Assembly: GCF_025685575.1 (NCBI RefSeq)
Contig: NZ_JAGSYD010000001.1
Coordinates: forward strand, 189,852-253,851
Direction: 5' to 3'
Source of the DNA: Granulicella cerasi
GTDB taxonomy: Bacteria > Acidobacteriota > Terriglobia > Terriglobales > Acidobacteriaceae
Length of the DNA stretch: 64,000 bases
Positions within the stretch are counted from its first letter, which is position 1; every line of letters starts with the position of its first letter. Positions 39,353-47,743 of the stretch are shown piece after piece. The notes below the pieces were generated by a model. It was not told the origin of the DNA and did not search any database. It saw nothing but the letters and a program-made list of their open reading frames with translations. The position numbers and the translations under genes are program-made.

Positions 39353-40029
39353 TGAAGACGCGCACGCTGATCGCCGCCCTTTGCCTTGCCACCGCTCCGC
39401 TTGCGCTCCATGCGCAGGACGATTGGCAGAAGAAGCTCGCTGCACACCACGCTGAACTCGTGAAGGCGAATGGCAACGGCACGCAGCCCGATCTGCGCGA
39501 TGAGTTGCTCGCCATGCGCAAGCGCGACCAGGATGCGCGCTTCAAAAACATCGCCGACACGCAGGCGAAGAAGCCCACCGACGCACACGAACTCGTGGTG
39601 CTCGATGGCGAACTCACCGACGAGCTGAAGCAGATCGTCAGCGAACACGGCTGGCCGACGATTCACATGGTCGGCTATGACGCGTCGAAGGCTGCAGGGC
39701 TGATCCTCATCCACTCTGCGGACCACGCGTGGCAGCGCAGCCTTTTGCCGCAGCTTGAATCGCTGGTGAAAGAGAACAAGATCGAGGGCGACGACATTGC
39801 GCTCGTCGTAGACAAGGAACTGATCGCTGCAGGCAAGCCACAGCGCTACGGCACGCAGTTCAAGTTCGTCGATGGACAGGCGATGATGTACGCGGTCGAA
39901 GACTCCGCGCATCTCGACGCACGCCGCGAGCAAGCGATGCTGCCGCCCATGGGCGCGTACAAGAAGATGCTCGGCGAGATGTATCACGTGCCGGTGTCGG
40001 ACGTGATCATCAAGCCGGACGCGAAGTAA
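39352..40029 (+). CDS. secreted DUF6624-type protein
   Basis: A 225-residue protein with a signal peptide (MKTRTLIAALCLATAPLALHAQ). The body has DELLAMRKRDQDAR, HGWPTIHMVGYDASKAAGLILIHSADH and ALVVDKELIAAGKPQRYGTQF, features of the DUF6624 family (GWP...LV...A..L..QHADHD and GKPQ.YGTQ). The role is unknown. ATG overlaps the stop of the ABC-F gene (TAATG), so the two are translated together, although no functional link is apparent. Confidence 0.8.
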   Translation: MKTRTLIAALCLATAPLALHAQDDWQKKLAAHHAELVKANGNGTQPDLRDELLAMRKRDQDARFKNIADTQAKKPTDAHELVVLDGELTDELKQIVSEHGWPTIHMVGYDASKAAGLILIHSADHAWQRSLLPQLESLVKENKIEGDDIALVVDKELIAAGKPQRYGTQFKFVDGQAMMYAVEDSAHLDARREQAMLPPMGAYKKMLGEMYHVPVSDVIIKPDAK

Positions 40030-40040
40030 TCGCACCTCTC

Positions 40041-40090
40041 GAACGGGTGCCCCACGTCGCGATTCCTGGAGACGTGGGTTTGCAGGATGC
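40041..40090 (+). repeat. F1 hairpin element, single forward copy
   Basis: CCCACGTC (40051-40058) pairs with GACGTGGG (40071-40078), preceded by GAACGGGTGC and followed by TTTGCAGGATGC. The stem dinucleotide is CG/CG here. It sits between convergent DUF6624 and antiporter genes. Confidence 0.8.
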
Positions 40091-40152
40091 CCAGGGAAGT
40101 CGTGGCCGCCCGTCCCGCTTTCATCTTTCAACGTGATTCTGCTGAGGCTCTT

Positions 40153-41868
40153 TTATCGCTCCGCCGGAAGCTGCTCGCCGAAGCTCTCAAAGCGCGTCTC
40201 CGTGAGGTCAAGCTCGCGCTCGAGCTTGCGCCACACATCGTCGCCGATGGCGCCTTCTTCGCGAATCGCCAACAGCGTCTCGCGCTCCACACGCACCGAC
40301 TCACGCATCAGATCGGCACGCCGCGAGTGGCGTTGATGCTCGCTCTCATGCACCGGCTTCTGCGAAAGCCCCATTGCACTCTGCTTCGCGCGCAGGGCCG
40401 ACAAGCGGTGCTCGTAGAGATGCATCATGTCTTCGAGATCGTGCTCGTGGTCTTCGTCATTCGTTTCATTGCGCTGCTTCTTCAGCTGACCAATCGCCGC
40501 GCTGAGCACGCGGCAACGTGCGTTCAACTCTTCTTCCATCAGCTCGCTCGAGCCGTCGAGGCCCAGCTTGCGAATGAACACCGGTAGCGACAGCCCCTGC
40601 ACCACCAGCGTGAAGAGGATCGCCGCAAAGGTGAGGAAGATCACGAGATTGCGTTGCTGAAACACTTCGCCATCGCCCAGCGTGTACGGCAGGCTATACG
40701 CTGCGGCGAGCGACACCACTCCGCGCATACCTGCCCAGCCCACCACAAAAGAACTCTTCGCGTCGGGCGGCGCAGCGTCTTCGCGATGCGTGATCGCCTT
40801 GCGAATCATGAAGGAAAGCTTCGCGCCCGGGAAGACCCACAACATGCGCAGCGCCAGCAGCAGCACGCTGAAGCCGATGCCGTACTTGAGCAGCGTCCAC
40901 GGATCGTTGTGGCGAATGCCCGTAAGAATCTCGGGCAGCTGCAGGCCGATCAGGATGAAGACGATGCCGTTGAGCAGAAAGTCCAGCGCCTTCCATGCGG
41001 CCAGAATCTCCAGACGCGCAGGCGCTGAAAGATAGCGCGAGCTGCGGCGGCTGAGGAACAGCCCGCAAACCACCACGGCGATCACACCCGACGCACGCGC
41101 TTCTTCGCCGACAAGGTAGGCCACATACGGCACCACGAGGCTCGCGACCATCTCAAGTTCGCTGCTGTCGATCCAGCGCTCCACGAACGACATCACAACG
41201 CCCAGCCCCAGGCCCACGCCGATACCGCCGAAGACCAGCCACGCCAGGCGTCCGAGGCCTTCCATCACGGTCGGCGTCTGATGGCCCATCATCAGGCCGA
41301 TGCCGAACTCCAGCGCCAGCAGCGCGGTCGCGTCGTTCAGCAGGCTCTCGCCAGAAAGCACCGCCGTGACACGTGGCGAAAGGCCGAGTTTCGTCGCAAT
41401 GGAGTTCGCGGCCACCGCGTCCGTCGCGGCGACGACCGCGCCCAGCAGGAAGCCTGCGCGGAAGTCCAACTGCGGAATGAAGTGGTCTGCAAAATGGGCG
41501 ACGCCGAAGACCGTGAAGCCCACCAACCCGATGGCGAGCATCGAGATCGGCCAGAGGTTGCGCTGGAAGTCGCGCCAGTTCGTTTGCCACGCAGCGGCGT
41601 AAAGCAGCGGCGGCAAAAAGATGGTGAAGACGATGTCCGGTCGCAGCGGAATGCGCGGCATATGCGGCACAAAAGAGATGCCAAGCCCTGCGACTACCAG
41701 CAGGATCGGATACGGCACGCGAATGCGCTCTGCCAGCCCCGCGAAGAGCGCAATGGCGAGCAGCAAAAACAGCAGCAGCGCCTGGAACGAATCGGTCGTG
41801 AAAGAAGTCGGCATCGGAGAGAGTCGCGTTGCTACGAGCTTATCCGGTAAGACGTCGCGACGGCGCAT
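40153..41868 (-). CDS. Na+/H+ antiporter, CPA1 family
   Basis: A 571-residue protein with about twelve membrane helices, then a charged cytoplasmic tail of some 130 residues. Typical blocks are VPYPILLVVAGLGISFVP, FLLGAVVAATDAVAANSIA (with the Asp of the ion site), SGESLLNDATALLALEFG and VVGWAGMRGVVSLAAAYSLP. This is the bacterial CPA1 (NhaP/TIGR00831) type, which trades protons for Na+ or K+. ATG 41868 has GGAG six bases before it; an internal ATG at 41814 would start nearer the first helix. It is flanked by an F1 element at its 3' end. Confidence 0.92.
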   Translation of the reverse strand: MRRRDVLPDKLVATRLSPMPTSFTTDSFQALLLFLLLAIALFAGLAERIRVPYPILLVVAGLGISFVPHMPRIPLRPDIVFTIFLPPLLYAAAWQTNWRDFQRNLWPISMLAIGLVGFTVFGVAHFADHFIPQLDFRAGFLLGAVVAATDAVAANSIATKLGLSPRVTAVLSGESLLNDATALLALEFGIGLMMGHQTPTVMEGLGRLAWLVFGGIGVGLGLGVVMSFVERWIDSSELEMVASLVVPYVAYLVGEEARASGVIAVVVCGLFLSRRSSRYLSAPARLEILAAWKALDFLLNGIVFILIGLQLPEILTGIRHNDPWTLLKYGIGFSVLLLALRMLWVFPGAKLSFMIRKAITHREDAAPPDAKSSFVVGWAGMRGVVSLAAAYSLPYTLGDGEVFQQRNLVIFLTFAAILFTLVVQGLSLPVFIRKLGLDGSSELMEEELNARCRVLSAAIGQLKKQRNETNDEDHEHDLEDMMHLYEHRLSALRAKQSAMGLSQKPVHESEHQRHSRRADLMRESVRVERETLLAIREEGAIGDDVWRKLERELDLTETRFESFGEQLPAER

Positions 41869-41960
41869 CCGTTGCTCCGCGTGTCACATTGCGAGCATTA
41901 TCTTTTGGCGACATAACGGGCGGCTGACGCCAATGGAGGGACGCAAATCACCTTTGGGGG

Positions 41961-43463
41961 ATGACCTCATACAACCTCGTTTTAGATACTGAAATCATGC
42001 AATCGCTGCCCATTACCTACTCGCCATGGCTTATCGTGGCGTCGATCGTCATCTCTATCGTCGCGGCTTACGCGGCCTTTGGCCTGGCGGACAGGATGCG
42101 CCACGCCGAAACTCCGCGCCTGCGCATGCTCTGGTGGCTGGGCGGCGCGACCGCAATGGGTACGGGCATCTGGTCCATGCACTACCTCGGCATGCTGGCC
42201 GTACGGCTGCCGATCCCGGTGCTGTATCACGTACCGACCGTGCTGCTCTCCTGGGCCCTGGCAGTGGCCGCTGCGGCGGTGGCGCTGCAGGTTGTCGGTG
42301 CGGCGAAGGTAAGCTGGGCTCGTTTGATCCTCGGCGGCGGCGCGATGGGCGCAGGCATTGGCAGTATGCACTACGTAGGTATGCGCGCCATGCGCATGAA
42401 CTCCATGCACCACTATGACGACCGCATGGTCGCGTTGTCGGTAGTGCTCGCCGTGTCGTTCTCGGTGCTGGCACTTTGGCTCGCAACCGCGGTGCGCGAC
42501 CGGCGGCAGCATGGCTCGTTCAACCGCGCGCTCGCAGGCGTCGTGATGGGCGCGGCAATCGCCTCCATGCACTACACCGCGATGGCGGGCGTTACGTACG
42601 ACCGCTGCGGCATGAGCTTCAGCACAGCCAACACTGTGCGCATCTCTTCGCTGGGCGAAGTCGTCATCATTCTCATCGCCACTGCGATTCTCGCGCTGGC
42701 GGTGGCGAGCGCCGCGCTGCATCAGCGCAAGTTCGTTGAGATGCAGGACGTGCAGAAGAACCTGCTGAACACGCAGCAGCAACTGCTGCAGCAACAGCGC
42801 GAACTCATCGACAGCCAGAACAAGCTCGCCGAAGTGAACTCCCGGCTCGCGGAACTCAGCGTGCGCGACGCGCTCACCGGCCTTCACAACCGCCGTCACT
42901 TCGATAACATGTTCGACGCAGCGTGGCGTCGCGCGGTGAATAAGCAGGAACCCCTCGCGCTGATGGTCATCGACGTGGACTACTTCAAGGCGCTGAACGA
43001 CACGCGAGGCCATCAGTCCGGCGACGAAAGCTTGCGCCGCATCGCTAACGTGCTCGCCAAGCGCCCGCACCGCACACACGACGTACTCGTACGCTACGGC
43101 GGCGAAGAGTTCGCGGTGCTGCTGCCGGGCCTGGACGAAGTCCCCGCAGCGCGCTTTGCCGAAGATCTTCGCAAGTCGATCGAACGCGAGGCCATCGAAC
43201 ATGGCGCATCGCCGGTCTCCGATGTCATCACCGTCAGCATCGGCGTATGCAGTCGCGCGCCCGACCCCAACGACAGCGCGGAGAAGATGCTGCAGGACGC
43301 AGACGCAGCGCTCTACGCGGCCAAGGAGAGCGGACGCAATCGTGTCGTGCTCGCTGCGGCCAAGCGCGAAGAGTACGTGATGGAAGGCACGGCAGGCGGA
43401 ACCCTCATCGCGAAGACCTACGAGGCCAAGCCCACAGAGACCAAGGAACCGACGAAGATCTAA
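41961..43463 (+). CDS. membrane diguanylate cyclase with MHYT sensor
   Basis: A 500-residue protein. The N-terminal seven-helix MHYT sensor has SMHYLGM (about 72), SMHYVGM (about 135) and SMHYTAM (about 201); MHYT domains are proposed to bind copper and sense oxygen, CO or NO. A coiled coil rich in Gln (about 255-290) leads to a GGDEF domain with GGEEF at 380-384 and an RxxD inhibitory site (RTHD) exactly five residues upstream. It should make cyclic di-GMP with product inhibition. Alternative start ATG 41997 is in frame. Closing residues are a Lys/Thr/Glu-rich tail. Confidence 0.94.
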   Translation: MTSYNLVLDTEIMQSLPITYSPWLIVASIVISIVAAYAAFGLADRMRHAETPRLRMLWWLGGATAMGTGIWSMHYLGMLAVRLPIPVLYHVPTVLLSWALAVAAAAVALQVVGAAKVSWARLILGGGAMGAGIGSMHYVGMRAMRMNSMHHYDDRMVALSVVLAVSFSVLALWLATAVRDRRQHGSFNRALAGVVMGAAIASMHYTAMAGVTYDRCGMSFSTANTVRISSLGEVVIILIATAILALAVASAALHQRKFVEMQDVQKNLLNTQQQLLQQQRELIDSQNKLAEVNSRLAELSVRDALTGLHNRRHFDNMFDAAWRRAVNKQEPLALMVIDVDYFKALNDTRGHQSGDESLRRIANVLAKRPHRTHDVLVRYGGEEFAVLLPGLDEVPAARFAEDLRKSIEREAIEHGASPVSDVITVSIGVCSRAPDPNDSAEKMLQDADAALYAAKESGRNRVVLAAAKREEYVMEGTAGGTLIAKTYEAKPTETKEPTKI

Positions 43464-43464
43464 T

Positions 43465-43530
43465 TGTGGGTTTGCAGGACCGCGAAGCATCCTGCAAACC
43501 ATGTCTCAAAATCGAGACCTGGGTCACCCC
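43465..43530. repeat. F1 element, partial forward end plus reverse copy
   Basis: A forward tail GTGGGTTTGCAGGA (43467-43480) is followed by a reverse copy beginning GCATCCTGCAAACC, stem CCATGTCTC (43499-43507) against GAGACCTGG (43514-43522), with one mismatch, and then GTCACCCC. It lies between the convergent GGDEF and ErpA-like genes. Confidence 0.75.
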
Positions 43531-43647
43531 GGCACAGATGCTCTTCTGACACACCGGCATTCTGGACGACTGACATTCTGTAAGGAACGAGTCTTCCTCG
43601 GAAGTCTCCAACGTATTCACGGAGTTCGCAAACCTCCAGACACGCAA

Positions 43648-43675
43648 AAAGGCCACGACAATCGTCGTGGCCTTT
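43648..43675 (-). terminator. terminator of the ErpA-like gene
   Basis: Twelve-base stem AAAGGCCACGAC (43648-43659) with GTCGTGGCCTTT (43664-43675), loop AATC. Read on the minus strand it ends in CCTTTTTGCG, 22 bases after the stop of the ErpA-like gene. Confidence 0.85.
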
Positions 43676-43696
43676 CTCGTTCCGTTGTGTCGCGAA

Positions 43697-44188
43697 CTAT
43701 GCCGAGAAGCTTGATCCGCAACCGCAGCTCTTGGTGGAGTTGGGATTGATGAAGTTGAAGCCCTGACGCATCAGCGTCTCTTCAAAGTCGAGCACCATGC
43801 CTGCGAGGTAGAGGAAGCTCTTAGGATCCACAAAGATCTTCACAGCTTTTCCGCCGCTCGGATCGCCGGGGGTCTCCAGGCCTTCGCCGAAAACGAAGGT
43901 GCGATCGCGCTCACGCGGCTGCGTGTCAAAGCGAATGTTGTAGCTCAGGCCCGAGCATCCGCCGCCGGTGATGCCGAGGCGCAGGCCGCCTGCATCGGGC
44001 GAGATGCCTTCCTTCGCCATCGCCACGCGAATGCGCTTCAGCGCGTTCTTCGTGATCTCCACCGCGGCCTTCGCGCGCGGCTGCTGGCCTTCTGCCGTCA
44101 GCAGCGTCATGCCCGCAAGCGGATCGCTAGGCGCAGAAGCTCCCGGCGCGGGAGCAGAAGTTCCGGGTTGGAGAAGGGTCGAAGCCAT
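43697..44188 (-). CDS. iron-sulfur cluster insertion protein, ErpA/IscA (A-type carrier)
   Basis: A 163-residue A-type carrier. The three metal-binding cysteines are C78 in GGGCSGL and C155/C157 in SCGCGSSF. Standard ErpA is about 110 residues; here an N-terminal tail of about 40 residues (Ala/Pro rich) and a short Gly/Pro insert (GLETPGDPSGG, 103-113) are added. It receives [4Fe-4S] or [2Fe-2S] clusters from a scaffold and passes them to target proteins. The scaffold IscU is encoded 1.1 kb upstream on the same strand; all intervening genes run in the same direction. Confidence 0.92.
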   Translation of the reverse strand: MASTLLQPGTSAPAPGASAPSDPLAGMTLLTAEGQQPRAKAAVEITKNALKRIRVAMAKEGISPDAGGLRLGITGGGCSGLSYNIRFDTQPRERDRTFVFGEGLETPGDPSGGKAVKIFVDPKSFLYLAGMVLDFEETLMRQGFNFINPNSTKSCGCGSSFSA

Positions 44189-44223
44189 ACTCTTTCGATG
44201 ATACGCCGGTCACCGACGATTCA

Positions 44224-45009
44224 CTACGCCAGTCGATAGAGCGACACGCGCTCCGGCTCGCTGCCGATCAAACTCACCGAGGCCTCGGCCTCGTCGTGCG
44301 CGATGCTTTCCTGCCAGAGCAGTTCTACGCCGGGCACAGCCGCCAGCAGCGCCTCGTGCCGAGGATTCATGTACATCACGTGCAGCGGCGCGGTGCGCGA
44401 CGCCAAAGCGGGCTGCAGGGACTGTACCCAACGCGCGAAGAGCTCGGCCTCGAACGGGTTGTAAAGATACAGCAGCGTCGGGCCCTCAGGCAGCGGAAAC
44501 TCGAGCACATCCGCTACTCGCGCTTCGATCTGCTCACACGCATGTGGCCGCAACCTCCACTGGCGCAGGTTTTCGTTGGCGTCCTTCACGAGCGCGGGGC
44601 TCAGCTCCACGCCCACGATACGTTGCAGCGGGAACTCTGAAGCCAGCATGAGCACGCGGCCTTTGCCGCAGCCGATATCCACGAAGGTAAACGTCTGAAC
44701 CGGCTGCCCCGCGCCTGCAAGGCTCGCCATCCATCGGCGCATCGCTGTCCGAAACGCCGAGGGCTGACTGCCGTAATAGGCCATCGCCTGCGCTTCATTC
44801 GCATGTCCGGTGCGCAGCCGTGCCACGCCCACCAGGCCGCCGGTGTTCATGCCGAACTCCGCGTCAAAAGGGTGCACCGGCTCATGTACCGGGCGCAACT
44901 TGCGGTACGCCCGCACCGCCACGCTCACAGGAGCGGCGATCGCTCGATGGTGCCGCAGAAAGGATCGCGCCTGAGCCGCGAAAATCATCTTCACCTCACG
45001 CCCGCTCAT
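44224..45009 (-). CDS. class I SAM-dependent methyltransferase
   Basis: A 261-residue protein with a Rossmann-type methyltransferase core. Motif I VDIGCGKGRVL is at residues 110-120, then VVGVELSP-like IVGVELSPALV, an acidic position in ARVADVLEFP, and a motif IV-like LLYLYNPF. The NPF tripeptide suggests methylation of N in a nucleic acid or small molecule, but the target cannot be named. The start (ATG 45009) overlaps the stop of a short broken membrane reading frame (ATGA). It is 35 bases ahead of the ErpA-like gene. Confidence 0.85.
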   Translation of the reverse strand: MSGREVKMIFAAQARSFLRHHRAIAAPVSVAVRAYRKLRPVHEPVHPFDAEFGMNTGGLVGVARLRTGHANEAQAMAYYGSQPSAFRTAMRRWMASLAGAGQPVQTFTFVDIGCGKGRVLMLASEFPLQRIVGVELSPALVKDANENLRQWRLRPHACEQIEARVADVLEFPLPEGPTLLYLYNPFEAELFARWVQSLQPALASRTAPLHVMYMNPRHEALLAAVPGVELLWQESIAHDEAEASVSLIGSEPERVSLYRLA

Positions 45010-45227
45010 CGTTGAGCGGAGTTCCGTCGTCGCTTACGTTCCGTATTCCATCGGATCAGCATCCACCCCACAAGGCCGCCCCAGAAACACGTGGTGACAT
45101 CACTCTAAAGAGGCGAAAGCCTGTGCTGCAGCACGAGCAGCCTGACGAACACGCAGCCCACAAATCCAGGCAACAGGAGCAGCCAGATCCAACGCCGTGA
45201 TCTCAACGAAACGCCTCGCAGATGCAC
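45006..45227 (-). pseudogene. possible small two-helix membrane protein interrupted by an in-frame TAG
   Basis: From a GTG at 45227 (or TTG 45206) the frame reads an Arg-rich start, a helix IWLLLLPGFVGCVFVRLLVL, and LSPL, then an amber TAG at 45107-45105. The same frame continues SDVTTCFWGGLVGWMLIRW, then ERKRRR, and stops in TGA overlapping the methyltransferase ATG by four bases. Two hydrophobic segments, positive ends and the ATGA overlap suggest a former gene of some 65-73 codons with a nonsense change. There is no clear ribosome site and part of the start lies in a terminator, so this is tentative. Confidence 0.35.
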
Positions 45228-45231
45228 AAAA

Positions 45232-45256
45232 GCTGGCGGAGCATCGCGCCGCCAGC
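45232..45256 (-). terminator. terminator of iscU
   Basis: GCTGGCGG (45232-45239) pairs with CCGCCAGC (45249-45256), extended by AAA/TTT-like flanks. On the minus strand the stem is followed by TTTTG. It is 24 bases past the iscU stop. Confidence 0.7.
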
Positions 45257-45279
45257 CTTTGTCGAAGTTGCTTCAGCTC

Positions 45280-45696
45280 TTAGTGAGCTGCAACAGCACC
45301 GGCTTCTTCAGCCACGCCGTTCTTCTTCTTCCAGTCGCCGATCGCCGCACGGATCGCGTCTTCTGCGAGCACCGAGCAGTGGATCTTCACCGGAGGAAGC
45401 GCGAGCTCCTTCACGATGTCGGTGTTCGAGATCGCGAGCGCTTCCGCAACCGTCTTGCCCTTCACCCACTCCGTCGCGAGCGACGAGCTGGCAATGGCCG
45501 AACCGCAGCCGAAGGTCTTGAACTTCGCATCTTCAATCACCTGCGTCTCGGGGTTCACCTTGATCTGCAGGCGCATCACGTCGCCGCACTCCGGGGCGCC
45601 TACAAGACCGGTGCCAACTTCGTCCGAGTTCTTATCGAGTGTGCCCACGTTGCGGGGGTTCTCGTAGTGGTCAACGACCTTATCGCTATATGCCAT
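45280..45696 (-). CDS. iscU: iron-sulfur cluster scaffold IscU
   Basis: A 138-residue scaffold protein. The ligands are C37 and D39 (APECGDVM), C64 (FGCGSAIASSS) and C107, within the chaperone-recognition motif LPPVKIHC. Length is close to the usual 128, with an Ala-rich end. It builds iron-sulfur clusters from sulfide supplied by a cysteine desulfurase and hands them to carriers such as ErpA. No iscS, hscA or hscB is next to it in this window; the neighbours are OmpH (upstream) and a methyltransferase (downstream). Confidence 0.95.
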   Translation of the reverse strand: MAYSDKVVDHYENPRNVGTLDKNSDEVGTGLVGAPECGDVMRLQIKVNPETQVIEDAKFKTFGCGSAIASSSLATEWVKGKTVAEALAISNTDIVKELALPPVKIHCSVLAEDAIRAAIGDWKKKNGVAEEAGAVAAH

Positions 45697-45797
45697 GGGG
45701 ATCCTCCGACCGGGCCAAACTCACCGGTGTCATGTTTAGATGATACCGCGAGCGGCAAGGGTGCAGAAAGCCCCAAACGGCGGTTCTGCAAAGAAAA

Positions 45798-45821
45798 GCG
45801 GCAACCCCGAAGGGTTGCCGC
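45798..45821 (-). terminator. terminator of the OmpH gene
   Basis: Ten-base stem GCGGCAACCC (45798-45807) and GGGTTGCCGC (45812-45821), loop CGAA, followed on the minus strand by TTTTCTTTG. It lies 23 bases past the stop. Confidence 0.85.
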
Positions 45822-45843
45822 CTCATCTTGCGATCCGCCGAAG

Positions 45844-46497
45844 CTACTTCTTCGGTGCAGCGGTCGCGGGCTTGGCAGCAGCCGGAGCCGTACGACGCGG
45901 CGACGGAGCCGACGGTGCCGGAGCAGCGATGCCCGAGGTCGTGTTGTAGGCGTTCACCACAGCCTGCGTGATGTCGGTCGGCTCAGCAAACCACAGAACC
46001 GGATTCGGGGTCTGCTGGTTGCCGCCCACGTTCAGCAGCAGCGTGAAGCCGTTCTTCTTCGCGTAGTCGACAGCAGCGCCGCCAACCTTCTGCGAGATCT
46101 TGCCGAGCGCTTCCTGGATGTCGCCCTGGTAAGCATTCTGCGCATCTTCCGCATCGCGCTGCAGCGACTTTTCCTTGGTGTCGATGGCCTTGATGCGGCT
46201 GGCGCGCTCTTCGTCAGAGGTCGTCGCCGGCAGAGCCTGGAGCTGCTTCTTCAGCGAGTCCACTTCAGCACCCTGTGCTTCGATCGCGTTCTTCTTCGGC
46301 TCGTACTTCTTCTGGATGTCGGCGAAAGCCTTCTGGCCTTCGTTGGTTGCAACAACAGCCTGTTCGAAAGCAATGATGGCTACCTTCGCGGGCAGAGCTT
46401 CAGGAGCAACGGCAGGAGCTGCAGCCGGGGCCTGGGCAAAGGCAAAGGAGGAGGTAGCAAGGCCAGCGGCCAGGGCGAAAACAAGCTTGCGGTTCAT
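45844..46497 (-). CDS. OmpH/Skp-like periplasmic chaperone
   Basis: A 217-residue protein. The signal peptide is MNRKLVFALAAGLATSSFAFA. Then KVAIIAFEQAVVATNEGQKAF, the Skp/OmpH opening, and a long helical region with Lys/Gln/Glu (about 60-135) that would form the tentacles, closing with YAKKNGFTLLLNVG. The last 50 residues are Ala/Pro rich. Skp holds unfolded outer-membrane proteins in the periplasm. ATG 46497 has GGAG twelve bases upstream. It does not sit next to bamA, its usual neighbour. It runs divergently from the long non-coding region. Confidence 0.88.
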   Translation of the reverse strand: MNRKLVFALAAGLATSSFAFAQAPAAAPAVAPEALPAKVAIIAFEQAVVATNEGQKAFADIQKKYEPKKNAIEAQGAEVDSLKKQLQALPATTSDEERASRIKAIDTKEKSLQRDAEDAQNAYQGDIQEALGKISQKVGGAAVDYAKKNGFTLLLNVGGNQQTPNPVLWFAEPTDITQAVVNAYNTTSGIAAPAPSAPSPRRTAPAAAKPATAAPKK

Positions 46498-47743
46498 GCG
46501 GATGTGAAGCTCCTTACGGTTCCACTTCTTGGGAGGGAGATATCTGCCGTGTGCGGCAAAATTTTGCTGCGCCGCTCTTGCGCCCGGTAGCTTCATCCTT
46601 ATTACGGACAACTCCGCTTAGGATGGGCGCGAGACCACGATACGGCTATGCGGAATTATAGGATTGGCGCGGAAAGCGGTCAATTTTGTACCACCCCCAT
46701 CGAAAGATAGTCAGCCATGCGATCGCCCGCGATATCCCAAAAATAGAAGAAGAGAAGCTTCCAATTTATAGAAATTCATGTACGCCAGAGGCCCCACTTG
46801 CCGAAAAGCTCGATTTTGCGGGGAGATAAAGGTGTTCATACTTTGGTACGCCGATTGCAATACAAGAAAGTGTTCGTAGTCAGGCGCTCGCGCTTTGGCA
46901 ACAGCGAACGGGTTTCAACCGGGATCACGAGACGCCTCCATCGAGTGTGCGCCGCCCAGCCGAAGCTCTTGTTTTCCGCCCACACACGCGGAAGACTCCT
47001 TATGGAGGCCAGTGACTGGCCATACGCTGAGAGCCATCTTCCGGGGAGGGGAGATGGCTCTTACGCTTTCTCCCGCAGAACTTGCGATTACCTCTACTTC
47101 CCGACCACTTGTTCTTGTTGCGCCAAATGCCGGGCTGACGTATAGTCAGAGACGTTCGCGGTTTAACCCGCGCAGCGCCCCTCAATCTCTCTCGAATGGT
47201 GCCGGTGCCTTGCCAGGCCGACCCAGTATCGACAGAGGCAAACGAAAGGGACGCAACCGTGGCGGAGAGCTGAGGCCCGCACACGACGAATTGAAGGGTT
47301 TCCCGCAGGGTTCCTATCCGAAGAATACTTTTTCCGCTTGTTGAGCAATATGGTGACGACCGCAGTGTCTCTTGCGCCCGGTCCGCCGCACAGGGAAAAG
47401 GACGAAACAGGTGGGGGTAGGTGAAAGCGCGCAGAACGGCATAAGCCTGGTCTGTGATCGCTGGAAGCAAAGACCGTTCGGCGGCAATTGCGGCTGAACG
47501 GGCCGTGGAAGAAGGTTGAGGAAGCGCGCTCCGCTGGAGAGAAGCCTTCCGAAGCCTCGCCAAACGGCGAAACGATGGGCAAGCTGTTGTACCGAGAAAA
47601 CGCTTGAAGCAAGAGCTGTACAAAGGTCGAGCACTACGGTTCACGGAGCGTTGGTCGCAAATCGCGATCAACACGCGCCGGTTCGCGAGCGCTTCACCCG
47701 CAGGCTTTGAGCGCGGTCAACGGCAAAAGGACAACACAGCATC
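46498..47743. other. 1.25-kb region without a convincing gene, probably a long leader and regulatory zone
   Basis: Between ompH (minus) and the Arg-rich protein gene (plus). The first 300 bases hold A+T-rich patches (46741-46780), suited to promoters. The rest has several local foldbacks (a strong one at 47031-47060; a dyad GGCCAGT-g-ACTGGCC at 47007-47021; CGCGG/CCGCG at 47157-47172). Open frames exist on both strands, but their composition (high Arg/Ser, no domain) looks like chance. The RNA-like region extends to within a few bases of the start codon at 47744. Confidence 0.55.
47031..47060 (+). ncRNA. strong hairpin in the long leader, possible structured RNA
   Basis: GAGCCATCT (47031-47039) pairs exactly with AGATGGCTC (47052-47060) around a twelve-base purine-rich loop (TCCGGGGAGGGG). 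It is not followed by T residues and so is not a terminator. It lies 684 bases before the start codon of the next plus-strand gene. Whether it is transcribed is unknown. Confidence 0.35.

Noticed and set aside
43697..45696. Full isc operon
   Set aside because: Only an A-type carrier and IscU are present; no IscS, HscA, HscB or ferredoxin is encoded nearby.
47400..47560. RNase P RNA or tmRNA in the long gap
   Set aside because: A piece on the minus strand (ACAGACCAGGCTTAT) recalls the end of RNase P RNA, but the GAGGAAAGTCCGGGC core is missing; no tmRNA ends or tRNA-like fold either.
47000..47674. 224-codon minus-strand frame in the long gap
   Set aside because: No similarity to any family that I can see, Ser/Arg-rich, no ribosome site, and it crosses the strong hairpin. 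It cannot be excluded but is more likely chance.
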